Counted from the first letter of the stretch, positions 9,535 to 19,362 are shown. The stretch is DNA of 64,000 nt from an uncultured Lutibacter sp. (GCF_947495725.1 NZ_CANLZZ010000007.1:216482-280481), one strand, 5' to 3'. Numbers and translations are program-made. The notes: generated by a model not told the origin, from the sequence alone.

Positions 9535-12500
9535 CTTTATTTTTATTTTTACTTTTAATATTAATAAATTTTTCTGATTTTATTTTATTTTCAATTTCTT
9601 TAGTTGGTGTTTTTATTGAATCTTTTTGTTTTTTCTTTTTTAAACCTAACTTTTCTAATAATTCTCTGCTGTTATCAAAATCAATTTGATAATTTATACC
9701 AACTCCTTGTGTATAACCTTCTTCTTCTTGTTCGGAATAATTTATTTCATTTTGACGATTAAATATAGAAGATTTTAATGTTCCTTCATCATTCATTAAG
9801 AAATCTACATTTACTTCTCCAATAATATTTGTTTGTTCTTTGGATCCAATTGGAACACTTGCTTTACCATTTATAATTATTTTATCGTTTAATTGGTAGT
9901 CAAAATCGAGTCCTAGTTGATCGTTAATATTTAAATTATCAATTCTATTTTTCTCTCCAAAGGTATAAACAGGTTTTAATTTAAACTTACTATTTCCTTT
10001 ATTAACAATATTGTCGAATGCATTTGATAACAAATCTGAAGTTGTTCCATAAACTAAGCCTGTACTATTTACACTTAAATTACTTTCATTATAAAAACTA
10101 CCCGTGGCTAATAAAGCCATAAAGTGAATTGTTTTGCTATTAGTATCGTTATTGTTTAATTTAAATGCTAACTCCGATGCTACTGTTGAACTTGAATTTG
10201 GAATTTCAATATCGAAAGTACGTTGCGAATTAAATAATTCTCCAGAAAAACGAGTAATTAAATCAATTGGAATTTTTCTATTAGTTGTTATATTATCTAA
10301 TAAAGATTTTGGATTTGCCGAAACTCTATAAATTGCTTCTATATTAATATCGGCTGTAAAAGGATCTCCGCTCCAAGATACACTTCCTCCTCGTTCAACA
10401 ATAAATGGTTTATTTATAATACCTCCATATTTAAAATTATATATCCCATTGTCTACAATAAAATCGCCATACATATTGAATTTATCTTTGGTATCTAACT
10501 CCAATTGTAAATTTCCGGTTCCACTACCTTTTAAATAACTTCCCGTTGATTTATCCAAAACCATTTCTACAATTGCATCTTTGGTTACTTCAATATTAAA
10601 ATTTAACGAAAGTCCTTTTAATTTTTCCGATACTATTTGTTTTCTTGTTTTAGTGTCTTTTTTATTATCTTCTGGGACAACAAATCTAATTAACTGAGAA
10701 GTTTCTACCGTTTTTACGTCGCTTATTGGAATTACAAACCGAGTTCCTTTATTTGTTTTACCATTAACATCAATTACCAATTTATCTGTAAGTCCTTTTA
10801 TTGTTGCATTTCCTGCTAAAAATCCCGTTCCATAATACACCGAAGTTTCGTCTTCTTCGGTATTTAGAACTAATAAATTTGAAGTAACTAACTCTAAATT
10901 AAGTTTCCAATTATCAAAAAATTTATGTGAAATTGTTCCATTTAAAGAACCTCTACTCTTTTTTAAATTATCCTGAATTAAAACATCTTCTAAATTAAAT
11001 GTTTGATCGGTTAAAGTAATTACACTTGTACCTTCAAAATTGTAATCAACATTTAAATATGGAAATCCTAAACCTGCTTGATCTAAATACAAATCGCCTA
11101 GCATTGATGGGTTTCTTATTTCGCCTGTTAAATTTACATTACCATAAGCAAAACCTCTAATATTAGAAATTACATCCTCTCCTAATGGACTTAAGGCATC
11201 CAATTTAAAAGCTTCAAAATCTACAACAATGTCCATAACTGGTTTTATTGGTTCAAAATCTAACTCACCAACTGCAGAGAAAGTTATATTTTTATCTCTT
11301 ACCAAAGACATATTTACACCATATTTTTTAATTGAATTTTTTCCTTCAATATTAATGTTAAGATCTCCTTGAAGCGAGTTATTTACCTTAAAATTGGATA
11401 ATTTTAGATTAGCCGTTGGTTTTACTACTTTTTCTAATTGATTATAATTAAGATTTCCATTTATAACCCCAACAAGTTTTAAACTATCAATATCTGGTGT
11501 AATACTTGATAGCTTTACATCTTTAAATTTAAAATTAAGATTTTTATAAATTGTATCTTTTATGGTTCCTGAAAATTCTATTTTCTCATTTTTTGTTGCA
11601 ATTAAAAATGAATTAATATCATATGTTTTAGTTTTTCCATCAAATACAACATTATTTTTTAAATTATCTTCAGGATTAATAATCCATTTGTTATGTTTAA
11701 ATGTAAAATTAGACTTTTGTAATCCAAAAACAGATTTGTTTTGCTTATTAAACGTATGATAAAAAGACAGTTCGAAATTCTCCGTTTGCTTTTCTCCTCC
11801 CTTAAATTCTGTTCTAAAATACAACGTATCACTAAGTGTAATATTTACCAAATGCAAATCGGAAATATCATAAATAGAAGAATTTATTTTATCAACGGTT
11901 AATTGAGTATTGAATAACGGGTTTTTGTTGTCAATTTGTAGTTTTAATTCTTCAATTTCATTTTGAAATGCATCTACTTTTGGAGATTTTATGTTTAACT
12001 TAAATAAATTCTCGTTTGAATTTATGCTTCCCTTTATTGTAGTTGTTGGAGACAAAATTATCTCTGGATAAAAAACCTCTACAATTTTATTATGAACATT
12101 AAAACCAAACTCTAAGTTTTGATTTGAAGTTACTTTATAAGGTTTATAATTTGAATAAATACTACCAATAGAATTTTGAGTTAATTTAGATAATTCGTTA
12201 AATTTAAAATTTCCAACAATTTTACCTGTAATAATCTCTGGAGAATTTATTGTAATTGTTCTAACACTATCTGAAAAGGAAGAGGTAACATTAAAATCTT
12301 TAAAAAAATAATTCCCTTTTTGGTTTAAATATAATGAGTTTTTAAAATTAATGGTTCCTTCTAAATCATCAATTGTATTTCCTTTTAAATCAATTAATAT
12401 ATCACCTTTAATTTTTGATATGCTGTCACGTTTAAAAAGATTAAGCGTATTTAAATCGCAATAATCAACTGTAGTTTTAAAATCAAATTTATAAACTGAA

Positions 12501-13963
12501 CCTGATAAATCGGCTAAACCATTAAAATTTAATTTTATATTATCATCATTAACCTCCATTTCGCCATCAAAATGTTTGTTTTTAAAAAGTCCATTTAGAT
12601 TAATGTTTTTATAAGTGTAATTTTTGTATTGATGCTTTGAAACTTTCCCTTTAACAGCAGTATTTAAATTTTCTAATGTAAACCCTTTTCCATCAATATC
12701 TGCTTCCATAGATAATACACCAACTAAACTATCTTTTATAACTTCACCAAGTTTAAAATCAATTACTTTAATATGGCCTTTATAAGCCGCATTATCTATA
12801 TTATCAATATTTGTTAAAACCAAATCAGAAATAGAAGTTCCTAAATCTGTTTTTAACGTTAATTTCGCGTCAATTTTTGTTGAAGTAATATGAGATTTAC
12901 CTATTAATGTAAACCTACCTAATTTTTCAAAACTTGTTGGCAATGAGTTTCCAAGTACTTTAGGCAACAGTATTTTTAAATGATTGTAATCTGAAGTTAA
13001 ATTAAGAAAATCTCCATCAAATGAAAATCCATTTTCTTGATTTAAAACATTCTTAAAATTTAAATCTCCATTTATTATGGCATTTTTATCTGTTTTCAAC
13101 TGTAATTTATGTGCCGTAAAATTATTTAAAGTCCCTTCTATTTCTGTTGAAAAATGCAAAACATCATTTGTACCAAACTCTTTATAAAAGTTTTTTAAAT
13201 CGGTTAAAGATATATCGGCATTATTAACAGTTGCTTTTAAATTAACAAGATTATTAAAGTCTGAAAAATCTTCTCTTTTGTACGTAAATTTAATATCGGC
13301 AAGAATAGATGATGAAGCTGTTTTAATAACAGAATTTTCAAAGTTCATAAACGATTTAGTATATGTAAAATCGCTTTTAAAGTGTTCTACCTTTAAATTA
13401 TGATTTTCAATAAAACTAAAATCATTAATATTTACAGAAACATTTGGACCTTCTACCCTAAAATTATTTGCTTCTCCATTTATTTCATTAAAATAAATAG
13501 GGTTTTGGTTTTCATCATTTTCATCCAATATTTTAACATAACCATTTTCGAGTTTTAAATTAGAAGCAGTTAATAAAAAGCCAGAAGGTTTGTCACTTAT
13601 AGTTCCATCATCAAATTTATCTACAAAAACTGTTAATCCGTCATCAATTTCATTTTTGTATGTTTTAATGTTTAAAATAAAATCTTCTAAATGAATAGTT
13701 CCAAACTCTAATTTATTATTTAATATATTTTTATAACTAAAAATTGATGTTGTTAAATTTTTAGCTAAAATTAAAGTATCTCCGTGATGATCCTTTATAA
13801 AAATATCCTTTAATTGCACGTTTCCTAAGTATGCTAAACTAACTTTATCAATATTAATATCAACATCAAAATCATTACGTAAGTAATTTGTTGCAACTTT
13901 ACCCAATTTAGTTTGTATAGCTGGAATACTTAAAAGCAAGCTCACTACAACTAAAAAAAGCAT
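9527..13963 (-). CDS. tamB: TamB-like translocation/assembly module protein (DUF490)
   Basis: This very long protein (1478 residues from the ATG) has one N-terminal anchor, then about 1,000 residues of AsmA/TamB-type beta-helical repeats, and ends in a TamB domain (DUF490; VPIGSKEQTNIIGEVNVDFLM region). Such proteins bridge the periplasm and are thought to carry phospholipid or help outer-membrane protein assembly. Upstream of the ATG the frame stays open and reads KRIKKIVVKIFVAL, a basic plus hydrophobic segment that completes the anchor. No ATG, GTG or TTG occurs there; an ATT at 13997-13999 would give MKKIVVKIFVALMLFLVV. It overlaps the nucleotidyltransferase by 8 bases and is divergent from tsaD. 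Confidence 0.9.
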   Translation of the reverse strand: MLFLVVVSLLLSIPAIQTKLGKVATNYLRNDFDVDINIDKVSLAYLGNVQLKDIFIKDHHGDTLILAKNLTTSIFSYKNILNNKLEFGTIHLEDFILNIKTYKNEIDDGLTVFVDKFDDGTISDKPSGFLLTASNLKLENGYVKILDENDENQNPIYFNEINGEANNFRVEGPNVSVNINDFSFIENHNLKVEHFKSDFTYTKSFMNFENSVIKTASSSILADIKFTYKREDFSDFNNLVNLKATVNNADISLTDLKNFYKEFGTNDVLHFSTEIEGTLNNFTAHKLQLKTDKNAIINGDLNFKNVLNQENGFSFDGDFLNLTSDYNHLKILLPKVLGNSLPTSFEKLGRFTLIGKSHITSTKIDAKLTLKTDLGTSISDLVLTNIDNIDNAAYKGHIKVIDFKLGEVIKDSLVGVLSMEADIDGKGFTLENLNTAVKGKVSKHQYKNYTYKNINLNGLFKNKHFDGEMEVNDDNIKLNFNGLADLSGSVYKFDFKTTVDYCDLNTLNLFKRDSISKIKGDILIDLKGNTIDDLEGTINFKNSLYLNQKGNYFFKDFNVTSSFSDSVRTITINSPEIITGKIVGNFKFNELSKLTQNSIGSIYSNYKPYKVTSNQNLEFGFNVHNKIVEVFYPEIILSPTTTIKGSINSNENLFKLNIKSPKVDAFQNEIEELKLQIDNKNPLFNTQLTVDKINSSIYDISDLHLVNITLSDTLYFRTEFKGGEKQTENFELSFYHTFNKQNKSVFGLQKSNFTFKHNKWIINPEDNLKNNVVFDGKTKTYDINSFLIATKNEKIEFSGTIKDTIYKNLNFKFKDVKLSSITPDIDSLKLVGVINGNLNYNQLEKVVKPTANLKLSNFKVNNSLQGDLNINIEGKNSIKKYGVNMSLVRDKNITFSAVGELDFEPIKPVMDIVVDFEAFKLDALSPLGEDVISNIRGFAYGNVNLTGEIRNPSMLGDLYLDQAGLGFPYLNVDYNFEGTSVITLTDQTFNLEDVLIQDNLKKSRGSLNGTISHKFFDNWKLNLELVTSNLLVLNTEEDETSVYYGTGFLAGNATIKGLTDKLVIDVNGKTNKGTRFVIPISDVKTVETSQLIRFVVPEDNKKDTKTRKQIVSEKLKGLSLNFNIEVTKDAIVEMVLDKSTGSYLKGSGTGNLQLELDTKDKFNMYGDFIVDNGIYNFKYGGIINKPFIVERGGSVSWSGDPFTADINIEAIYRVSANPKSLLDNITTNRKIPIDLITRFSGELFNSQRTFDIEIPNSSSTVASELAFKLNNNDTNSKTIHFMALLATGSFYNESNLSVNSTGLVYGTTSDLLSNAFDNIVNKGNSKFKLKPVYTFGEKNRIDNLNINDQLGLDFDYQLNDKIIINGKASVPIGSKEQTNIIGEVNVDFLMNDEGTLKSSIFNRQNEINYSEQEEEGYTQGVGINYQIDFDNSRELLEKLGLKKKKQKDSIKTPTKEIENKIKSEKFINIKSKNKNKDE

Positions 13964-14014
13964 TAGTGCAACAAAAATTTTAACTACTATTTTTTTAATT
14001 CGTTTGATATGCGC

Positions 14015-14022
14015 TAAATTTG
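14015..14022 (+). promoter_or_regulatory. Predicted -7 box for tsaD
   Basis: TAAATTTG exactly matches the flavobacterial -7 consensus TAnnTTTG and ends 39 bases before the tsaD ATG. No well-spaced -33 TTG is obvious, so the call rests on one element. Confidence 0.5.
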
Positions 14023-14061
14023 CATTTTTACGGCAATTTTCGTGCCCTAATTTGTTATTAA

Positions 14062-15096
14062 ATGATTAAAAATAAACCAATTTACATTCTTGGTATTGAA
14101 TCTTCTTGTGACGATACAAGTGCCTCTGTTATTTGCAACGGAAAAATATTATCAAATGTTGTAGCAAATCAAGAAATTCACACCAAATATGGAGGTGTTG
14201 TTCCAGAATTAGCTTCACGCGCTCATCAACAAAATATTGTTCCTGTAATTCAACAAGCAATTCAACAAGCAAATATCGACAAAAAAGACTTAAATGCCAT
14301 AGCTTTTACGCGCGGACCTGGATTAATGGGTTCTTTATTAGTTGGAACCTCATTTGCTAAGTCGCTTTCATTGGCTTTAGATATTCCGTTAATTGCTGTA
14401 AATCATATGCAAGGACACGTTTTAGCTCATTTTATTGAAGAAGAAAATCATAAAAAACCACCATTTCCATTTATATGTTTAACCATTAGTGGAGGACATA
14501 CACAAATTGTAAAAATTACAAATCACTTTGAAATGGAAGTTTTAGGTGAAACTTTAGATGATGCAGTTGGCGAGGCCTATGACAAATCTGCTAAAATTTT
14601 GGGGTTACCTTACCCAGGAGGTCCATTGGTTGATAAATATGCAAGATTAGGAAATCCAAAAGCTTATAAGTTTACAAAACCTCGAGTAGATGATTTAAAT
14701 TTTAGCTTTAGTGGATTAAAAACTGGTATTCTTTATTTTATACAGAAACAGGTAAAAGAAAATCCCAATTTTATTGAAGAACACTTAAATGACATTTGCG
14801 CTTCCATTCAACATACAATTGTAGAAATATTATTTGACAAACTGAAACTAGCTGTAAAACAAACCGGAATTAAGCATATTGCTATTGCCGGTGGAGTTAG
14901 TGCTAATTCAGAAATAAGAAAAGTTTTAAAAGAAACTGAAACCAAATTTGGGTGGACAACTTATATCCCAAAATTTGAATATACTACTGACAATGCAGCT
15001 ATGATTGCAATTGTTGGATATTTAAAATATTTAGATGACGATTTTTCAAAAGAAACTGTTGCTGCTACTGCAAGATTAAAGGTTAGTGAATCTTAG
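14062..15096 (+). CDS. tsaD: tRNA N6-adenosine threonylcarbamoyltransferase TsaD
   Basis: The 344-residue protein is the Kae1/Qri7/TsaD transferase that, with TsaB, TsaC and TsaE, forms t6A at position 37 of tRNAs reading ANN codons. Visible are the ASKHA-fold phosphate motif GIESSCDDTSASV, the metal-binding HMQGHVLAH (HxxxH), SGGHTQIV, GEAYDKSAKILGLPYPGGP, and the C-terminal IAGGVSANSEIR plus TTDNAAMIA with the last metal Asp. The length is normal. It is divergent from tamB and followed by a bidirectional terminator. Confidence 0.97.
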   Translation: MIKNKPIYILGIESSCDDTSASVICNGKILSNVVANQEIHTKYGGVVPELASRAHQQNIVPVIQQAIQQANIDKKDLNAIAFTRGPGLMGSLLVGTSFAKSLSLALDIPLIAVNHMQGHVLAHFIEEENHKKPPFPFICLTISGGHTQIVKITNHFEMEVLGETLDDAVGEAYDKSAKILGLPYPGGPLVDKYARLGNPKAYKFTKPRVDDLNFSFSGLKTGILYFIQKQVKENPNFIEEHLNDICASIQHTIVEILFDKLKLAVKQTGIKHIAIAGGVSANSEIRKVLKETETKFGWTTYIPKFEYTTDNAAMIAIVGYLKYLDDDFSKETVAATARLKVSES

Positions 15097-15112
15097 TACA
15101 ACCGTTTAAAGC

Positions 15113-15153
15113 AAAAAAAGTCCATTTAAATTAATTTAAATGGACTTTTTTTT
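15113..15153. terminator. Bidirectional terminator between tsaD and the uracil permease
   Basis: A near-perfect hairpin, AAAGTCCATTTAAA paired with TTTAAATGGACTTT, is flanked by A-runs on the left and T-runs on the right, so it can end transcription of both convergent genes. Confidence 0.88.
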
Positions 15154-15167
15154 ATACAAAATATTTT

Positions 15168-16403
15168 TTAATCTTCTACGTGACTTCCTTTTATAGGTGA
15201 AGACTTACTTGGTAATATAAGGTTTAAAATAACACCAACAATTGATGCTAAACCAATACCAGCTAATGAAAAATTACCGTAACTCATTTGAGCGCCTCCA
15301 ATACCAATTGTTAATATAATTGAAACAATAACTTGGTTACGAGTTTTGGAAAAATCTGTTTTCGCATCAATTAAAGTTTTAATACCTATACTTGCAATCA
15401 TTCCAAAAAGTAATAACATAATTCCACCTAAAACTGCAGCAGGTATTGTTTTTAATACAGCACTAATTTTACCTACCAATGAAAATATAATTGCAGTAAC
15501 AGCTGCAATACGTAAAACTCTTGGATCTGTAATTTTTGTTAAAGCTACAGCTCCAGTAACCTCACTATATGTTGTATTTGGAGGCCCTCCTAAAAATCCT
15601 GCAAAAGCAGTTGCAATACCATCACCAAGTAAAGTTCTATGTAAACCTGGCTCTTTTACAAATTCTTTCTCGGCAACTCCACCTATTGCATACATATCTC
15701 CAATATGCTCAATAATTGGTGCTACAGCAACAGGAATCATATAAACAATTGCCGCCCAGTTAAACTCTGGTGTCGTAAATTTTGGAAGTGCAAACCAAGC
15801 TGCTTCGTTTACTGAAGAAAAATCTACCAAACCTGCAAAAATTGAAATTATATATCCTACTACAATTCCAATAAATATTGGAATAAGTTTTAAAATACCT
15901 TTTGCGTATACAACAATTACAATAGCTGTAATTAAAACAGACATTGCAATTAGCCAGTTATTCTTGGCCATATCAACTCCTACAGAAGCCAATGATAAAC
16001 CAATAATCATAATTACGGGACCAACTACAATTGATGGAAATATTTTTTCAATTACCTTTAATCCCCATAGCTTTACAATTGCCGAAACAATACCATATAC
16101 AATACCAACAGCAATAAGACCTCCAAGTGTTCCTGGATAACCATATAATTTTGTGGCTGCAACAATTGGCGCTATAAAAGCAAAACTACTTCCTAAAAAT
16201 ACAGGAACTTTACCTTTTGTTATTATGTGAAAAATTAGTGTTCCTACACCGGCAGTAAATAAGGCTACTGACGGATCAATATCAATTAATAACGGAACTA
16301 ATACAGTAGCACCAAATGCAACAAATAAAAATTGAATTCCAATAATTATCCGCCTGGGAGTACTTTTAATTTCTGATGTGTTGTTAGTTTGTGTTGGTAT
16401 CAT
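15168..16403 (-). CDS. uraA: Uracil:cation symporter (NCS2/UraA family)
   Basis: The 411-residue integral membrane protein belongs to the nucleobase-ascorbate transporter/UraA branch of NCS2. It has about 12-14 hydrophobic segments. Family signatures include VFLGSSFAFIAPI in TM3, PVAVAPIIEHIGDMYAIG (the Glu of TM8 that binds uracil) and FLGGPPNTTYSEVTGAVALTKITDPRV in TM10. It imports uracil with protons for pyrimidine salvage. Substrate is assigned from the family and the closeness to UraA; xanthine is less likely. It has its own predicted -7 box (16428-16435) and is separated from the upstream receptor gene by a hairpin terminator. Confidence 0.9.
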   Translation of the reverse strand: MIPTQTNNTSEIKSTPRRIIIGIQFLFVAFGATVLVPLLIDIDPSVALFTAGVGTLIFHIITKGKVPVFLGSSFAFIAPIVAATKLYGYPGTLGGLIAVGIVYGIVSAIVKLWGLKVIEKIFPSIVVGPVIMIIGLSLASVGVDMAKNNWLIAMSVLITAIVIVVYAKGILKLIPIFIGIVVGYIISIFAGLVDFSSVNEAAWFALPKFTTPEFNWAAIVYMIPVAVAPIIEHIGDMYAIGGVAEKEFVKEPGLHRTLLGDGIATAFAGFLGGPPNTTYSEVTGAVALTKITDPRVLRIAAVTAIIFSLVGKISAVLKTIPAAVLGGIMLLLFGMIASIGIKTLIDAKTDFSKTRNQVIVSIILTIGIGGAQMSYGNFSLAGIGLASIVGVILNLILPSKSSPIKGSHVED

Positions 16404-16427
16404 TTTGGGTTTGTTTTTAAAATCTCA

Positions 16428-16435
16428 CAAAATTA
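16428..16435 (-). promoter_or_regulatory. Predicted -7 box for uraA
   Basis: On the minus strand the sequence is TAATTTTG, matching TAnnTTTG, and ends 24 bases before the uraA ATG. It lies just past the terminator hairpin of the upstream receptor gene, as expected of a fresh promoter. Confidence 0.5.
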
Positions 16436-16445
16436 ACCATAAAAA

Positions 16446-16484
16446 CAGAACAACCTAAATATCAAGCTTTAGATTGTTCTGTAA
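16446..16484 (-). terminator. Terminator of the TonB-dependent receptor gene
   Basis: On the minus strand ACAGAACAA-x-CTAAA pairs with TTTAG-x-TTGTTCTGT and is followed by a short T-run. It lies about 30 bases beyond the receptor stop codon and before the uraA promoter. Confidence 0.75.
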
Positions 16485-16511
16485 ACCCTTAATTTAGAAT
16501 TATTCTAGCTA

Positions 16512-18770
16512 TTAAATATTAAATTTTATACTTGTTATAAAATTTCTTCCAATATTATTTATTCCATTATATTTTAAACGAGAAAGATGTGAAATATAAG
16601 ATTTATCTAATGCATTATTTATGTTGAAATTAACATCAAAACTTAACTTGCTCAGTTTTATAGTTCCCCCAATTCCCAAATTCAACAAATTATATGCATC
16701 ACTTTTGGTTTCAAATGCACTTAAATTATCCTGTTCAAAAGTGCTTTCTAGTGTTACTGAGGCAAAACCATTTTGTAACCATTTAATACTATTAATTTCT
16801 GCTCTAATAGTATTTGTTAATTTATTTGCAGGAATTAAAGGCAAATAATCTCCATTGTTTTGTTTACCAACTACCATTTCAAAATTACTATGTAAGTGCA
16901 TCCAGTCTAAAGGATGCGGATGCAAGTGTAAACCAAATTCTCCACCATACAATTTAGCATTGTCTTGTGTGTAACTATACACTTCAAAATCGTCTTCAAT
17001 TTCACCTGTTGGAGAAATAAAAATATAGTCGTTTATATAATTATAAAAACCATTTAATACCATTTCAAAATGATCTGTTTTGTATTCAAAAGATATATCA
17101 CTTTGGTAATTCTTTTCTTGTTCAAGTAAATTATTACCCAGTTCAAATCTATTTGAGCCATGATGAACACCATTTGAAGTTAACTCAGCCAAGTTTGGAG
17201 CTTTAAATCCTGAGGCTAAGTTAATTCTACTTATAATTTTATTAAAAATTAATGTTTTGTAGCCCAATGAAGCCGATATATTATTAAAAGATTTATCGAT
17301 AGCTTCAAATATATGAACTTCATCCTCATGAGCCACTTCATGATATTGAGTTGCTATATTTCTATAATCAAACCGAATCCCTGCTTGAATACTACGATTA
17401 TCAATAGCGTGCATAGCAGTAGCAAAAATTCCAAAGTCATTAATATCAGCATTCGGAATCAAAATTTCTTCACCAAAATTCCTATTTTCCTGATACATTC
17501 CTTGAACTCCAAAAACTGCATCAATATTTTTAATTTCTGGTAAATGCCATTTTACATCATAACTATATGTATCTAACACTAGTTGTAATGCAGCTTCAAC
17601 ATGTTCTTCTTCATGTTCTTCATCTTCATGTTCTTCATCTTCGTGATGGTGTTCTTCAAACTCATTTCTATTATTTCTAGTAAATCCAAAAACTGTCGAA
17701 ATTTTTGAATTATTTAAGAAAAACGTATTATTTAAACTCACCATTCTTGTAGTTAAAGCCTGATATGGAAAAAGTTTATCTTTTGAAGTAGATTGATCTC
17801 CAATTTCTTCAGGAATTCCAATATTACTGTCATTATATAAAAACCGAAGCGCACTGGAAATTACTTCACTATTATAAGCAACGGCAGCATTAAAGCTTGT
17901 TTCATTAAATCTAGTATTGGTTACTCTTTCATCATTTGATGTTTTATAATCACTATGTGTATTATATGCTCCATTTGCTAAAAATTTCCACTTATTAAAA
18001 CTTTGCTTAGCACTTAACGATGTATTTGTACCTTCCGTATTAGAATAAAAAGTTTGAGATCCAGAAACTTTAAATGTGTTAAGTGGTGCAAATTTTACAG
18101 GATTAAAATATAGAACTCCTCCTAATGCATCAGAACCGTATAATAAAGATGCCGGTCCTTTTATTACCTCCATACTTTCAATACTCGAAGCATCAACTCC
18201 CAAGCCATGTTCGTCTCCAAACTGTTGATTTTCCAATCTTAAACCTTGGCTGTAAACCAAAACCCTATTCCCTCTTAAACCTCTAATAACTGGTTTTCCT
18301 ATACCTGTTCCTGTTGAAATTACTGAAACTCCAGGAACACTTGTAATTCCCTCACTTAAAGTTACAATTCCTTTGTTTTGAAGTTGAGCTAATGAAGCTT
18401 TTTCAACTTTCATAACATTTTCACTTTGTAGTTTATTAAAAGGAGTTGAAATAATTACCTCATCCATTTTAAACACACTCTCTTCTAGAATGAAATTTAA
18501 TTCGGTAATTTCCTCAGTTAATTTTATAGTTTTTATTTGAGTTTTATATCCAATATAAGCTACTTTTATTTTTAAAGTACTACTTGGCAAATTGTTTAAT
18601 TCAAAATATCCGTATTCATTTGTTGCAGTACCTTTATTTAGTTCACTTATATAAACCTCTACTCCAAACAATTTTTGATTATGTGTACTAGAAACAGTAC
18701 CTTTTATTGAGTTTTGCGAATACACAATACTCGTTAACCCCATAAATAAGGTTAAAATATATGATTTCAT
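16512..18770 (-). CDS. TonB-dependent receptor with His/Glu-rich loop, probably metal-related
   Basis: The protein has 752 residues: a signal peptide (1-18), a carboxypeptidase-regulatory-like domain (about 20-95), a plug (about 115-235, with GITSVPGVSV and GIGKPVIRGLRGNRVLVYSQG), and a 22-strand barrel ending in an aromatic-rich strand. Residues about 368-392 form an extracellular loop of alternating His and acidic residues (EEHHHEDEEHEDEEHEEEH), encoded by short tandem repeats. More His clusters occur (AHEDEVH, LHLHPHPLDWMHLH). The layout resembles ZnuD-type zinc receptors, but the metal is not provable. It follows a small His-rich membrane-protein gene by 45 bases, supporting a joint metal role. 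Confidence 0.85.
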   Translation of the reverse strand: MKSYILTLFMGLTSIVYSQNSIKGTVSSTHNQKLFGVEVYISELNKGTATNEYGYFELNNLPSSTLKIKVAYIGYKTQIKTIKLTEEITELNFILEESVFKMDEVIISTPFNKLQSENVMKVEKASLAQLQNKGIVTLSEGITSVPGVSVISTGTGIGKPVIRGLRGNRVLVYSQGLRLENQQFGDEHGLGVDASSIESMEVIKGPASLLYGSDALGGVLYFNPVKFAPLNTFKVSGSQTFYSNTEGTNTSLSAKQSFNKWKFLANGAYNTHSDYKTSNDERVTNTRFNETSFNAAVAYNSEVISSALRFLYNDSNIGIPEEIGDQSTSKDKLFPYQALTTRMVSLNNTFFLNNSKISTVFGFTRNNRNEFEEHHHEDEEHEDEEHEEEHVEAALQLVLDTYSYDVKWHLPEIKNIDAVFGVQGMYQENRNFGEEILIPNADINDFGIFATAMHAIDNRSIQAGIRFDYRNIATQYHEVAHEDEVHIFEAIDKSFNNISASLGYKTLIFNKIISRINLASGFKAPNLAELTSNGVHHGSNRFELGNNLLEQEKNYQSDISFEYKTDHFEMVLNGFYNYINDYIFISPTGEIEDDFEVYSYTQDNAKLYGGEFGLHLHPHPLDWMHLHSNFEMVVGKQNNGDYLPLIPANKLTNTIRAEINSIKWLQNGFASVTLESTFEQDNLSAFETKSDAYNLLNLGIGGTIKLSKLSFDVNFNINNALDKSYISHLSRLKYNGINNIGRNFITSIKFNI

Positions 18771-18815
18771 ATATGAATTTGTTTTATTGTTAATTATATG
18801 TATTTATACTATTTG

Positions 18816-19094
18816 TTACAATAAAACTGGTGGTGCTCTTGATGATTTATGTGTAAGTTTAATTGAAGCTATTAAAGCTTCAAAAGTTGCAAATTTTGTT
18901 TCTGAAAAAGTATTTTCATTTATTACAATTTCAGAAGAAAAATCTACAGAATTCTGATTAATTTTAAAGTGAAAAACAGAACAATCAAATTCGTGTTCAT
19001 CAATATGCAAATCATATTCATTACAAACATGATGTGAATGATGATGGAATGAGTGCACAAACTGTACGGCGAAAGGAAGCAGTACAGCAAACAT
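18816..19094 (-). CDS. Small His-rich membrane/exported protein
   Basis: I do not recognise a named family. The 92-residue ATG-bounded reading begins inside a hydrophobic segment (MFAVLLPFAVQFVHSF), followed by a His cluster FHHHSHHVCNEYDLHIDEHEFDC with two Cys. This looks like a metal-binding exported protein. Upstream the frame is open and reads NKIAKHIISSVL, which completes a normal N-terminus resembling other flavobacterial proteins that start M-x-x-x-AKHI. The only plausible start is an ATT at 19131-19133, since no ATG, GTG or TTG lies before the stop at 19137. It sits 45 bases upstream of the TonB-dependent receptor on the same strand and probably shares its promoter and its metal. Confidence 0.7.
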   Translation of the reverse strand: MFAVLLPFAVQFVHSFHHHSHHVCNEYDLHIDEHEFDCSVFHFKINQNSVDFSSEIVINENTFSETKFATFEALIASIKLTHKSSRAPPVLL

Positions 19095-19164
19095 TAATAC
19101 ACTTGAAATTATATGTTTTGCTATTTTGTTAATACCTTAAATTTTCGGCAATATTACAAATAAT

Positions 19165-19350
19165 TTAATCTTTTACTCCTAATTTGCCTAGAATTATTTC
19201 TAGTAAGCACCAATTTGTAAAACCTCGTTGAAATAAATTAGCCCCTACAAATGCAGTAAACCATAGCCAATTTATATTAACTTTTAAAGCTAACACCAAA
19301 CTAATTAATATAAAAGCTCCCGGTATAATGTTCATTAATCTTGATTTCAT
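19165..19350 (-). CDS. DUF2892 / YgaP-type small membrane protein
   Basis: The 61-residue protein has two hydrophobic helices (about 8-24 and 30-45) and the family-type segment NIIPGAFILISLVLALKVNINWLWFTAF, then GFTNWCLLEIILGKLG. In DUF2892/YgaP proteins this small membrane domain is found alone or fused to rhodaneses. Function is unknown. It lies between the RND efflux genes and the receptor genes on the same strand, 12 bases after the PII-like gene. Confidence 0.8.
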   Translation of the reverse strand: MKSRLMNIIPGAFILISLVLALKVNINWLWFTAFVGANLFQRGFTNWCLLEIILGKLGVKD

Positions 19351-19362
19351 ATTGTCTTATTT

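Noticed and set aside
17594..17665. Short tandem repeats resembling a CRISPR or regulatory array
   Set aside because: They are in-frame codon repeats for His and Glu in the receptor loop, too short and unspaced for CRISPR.
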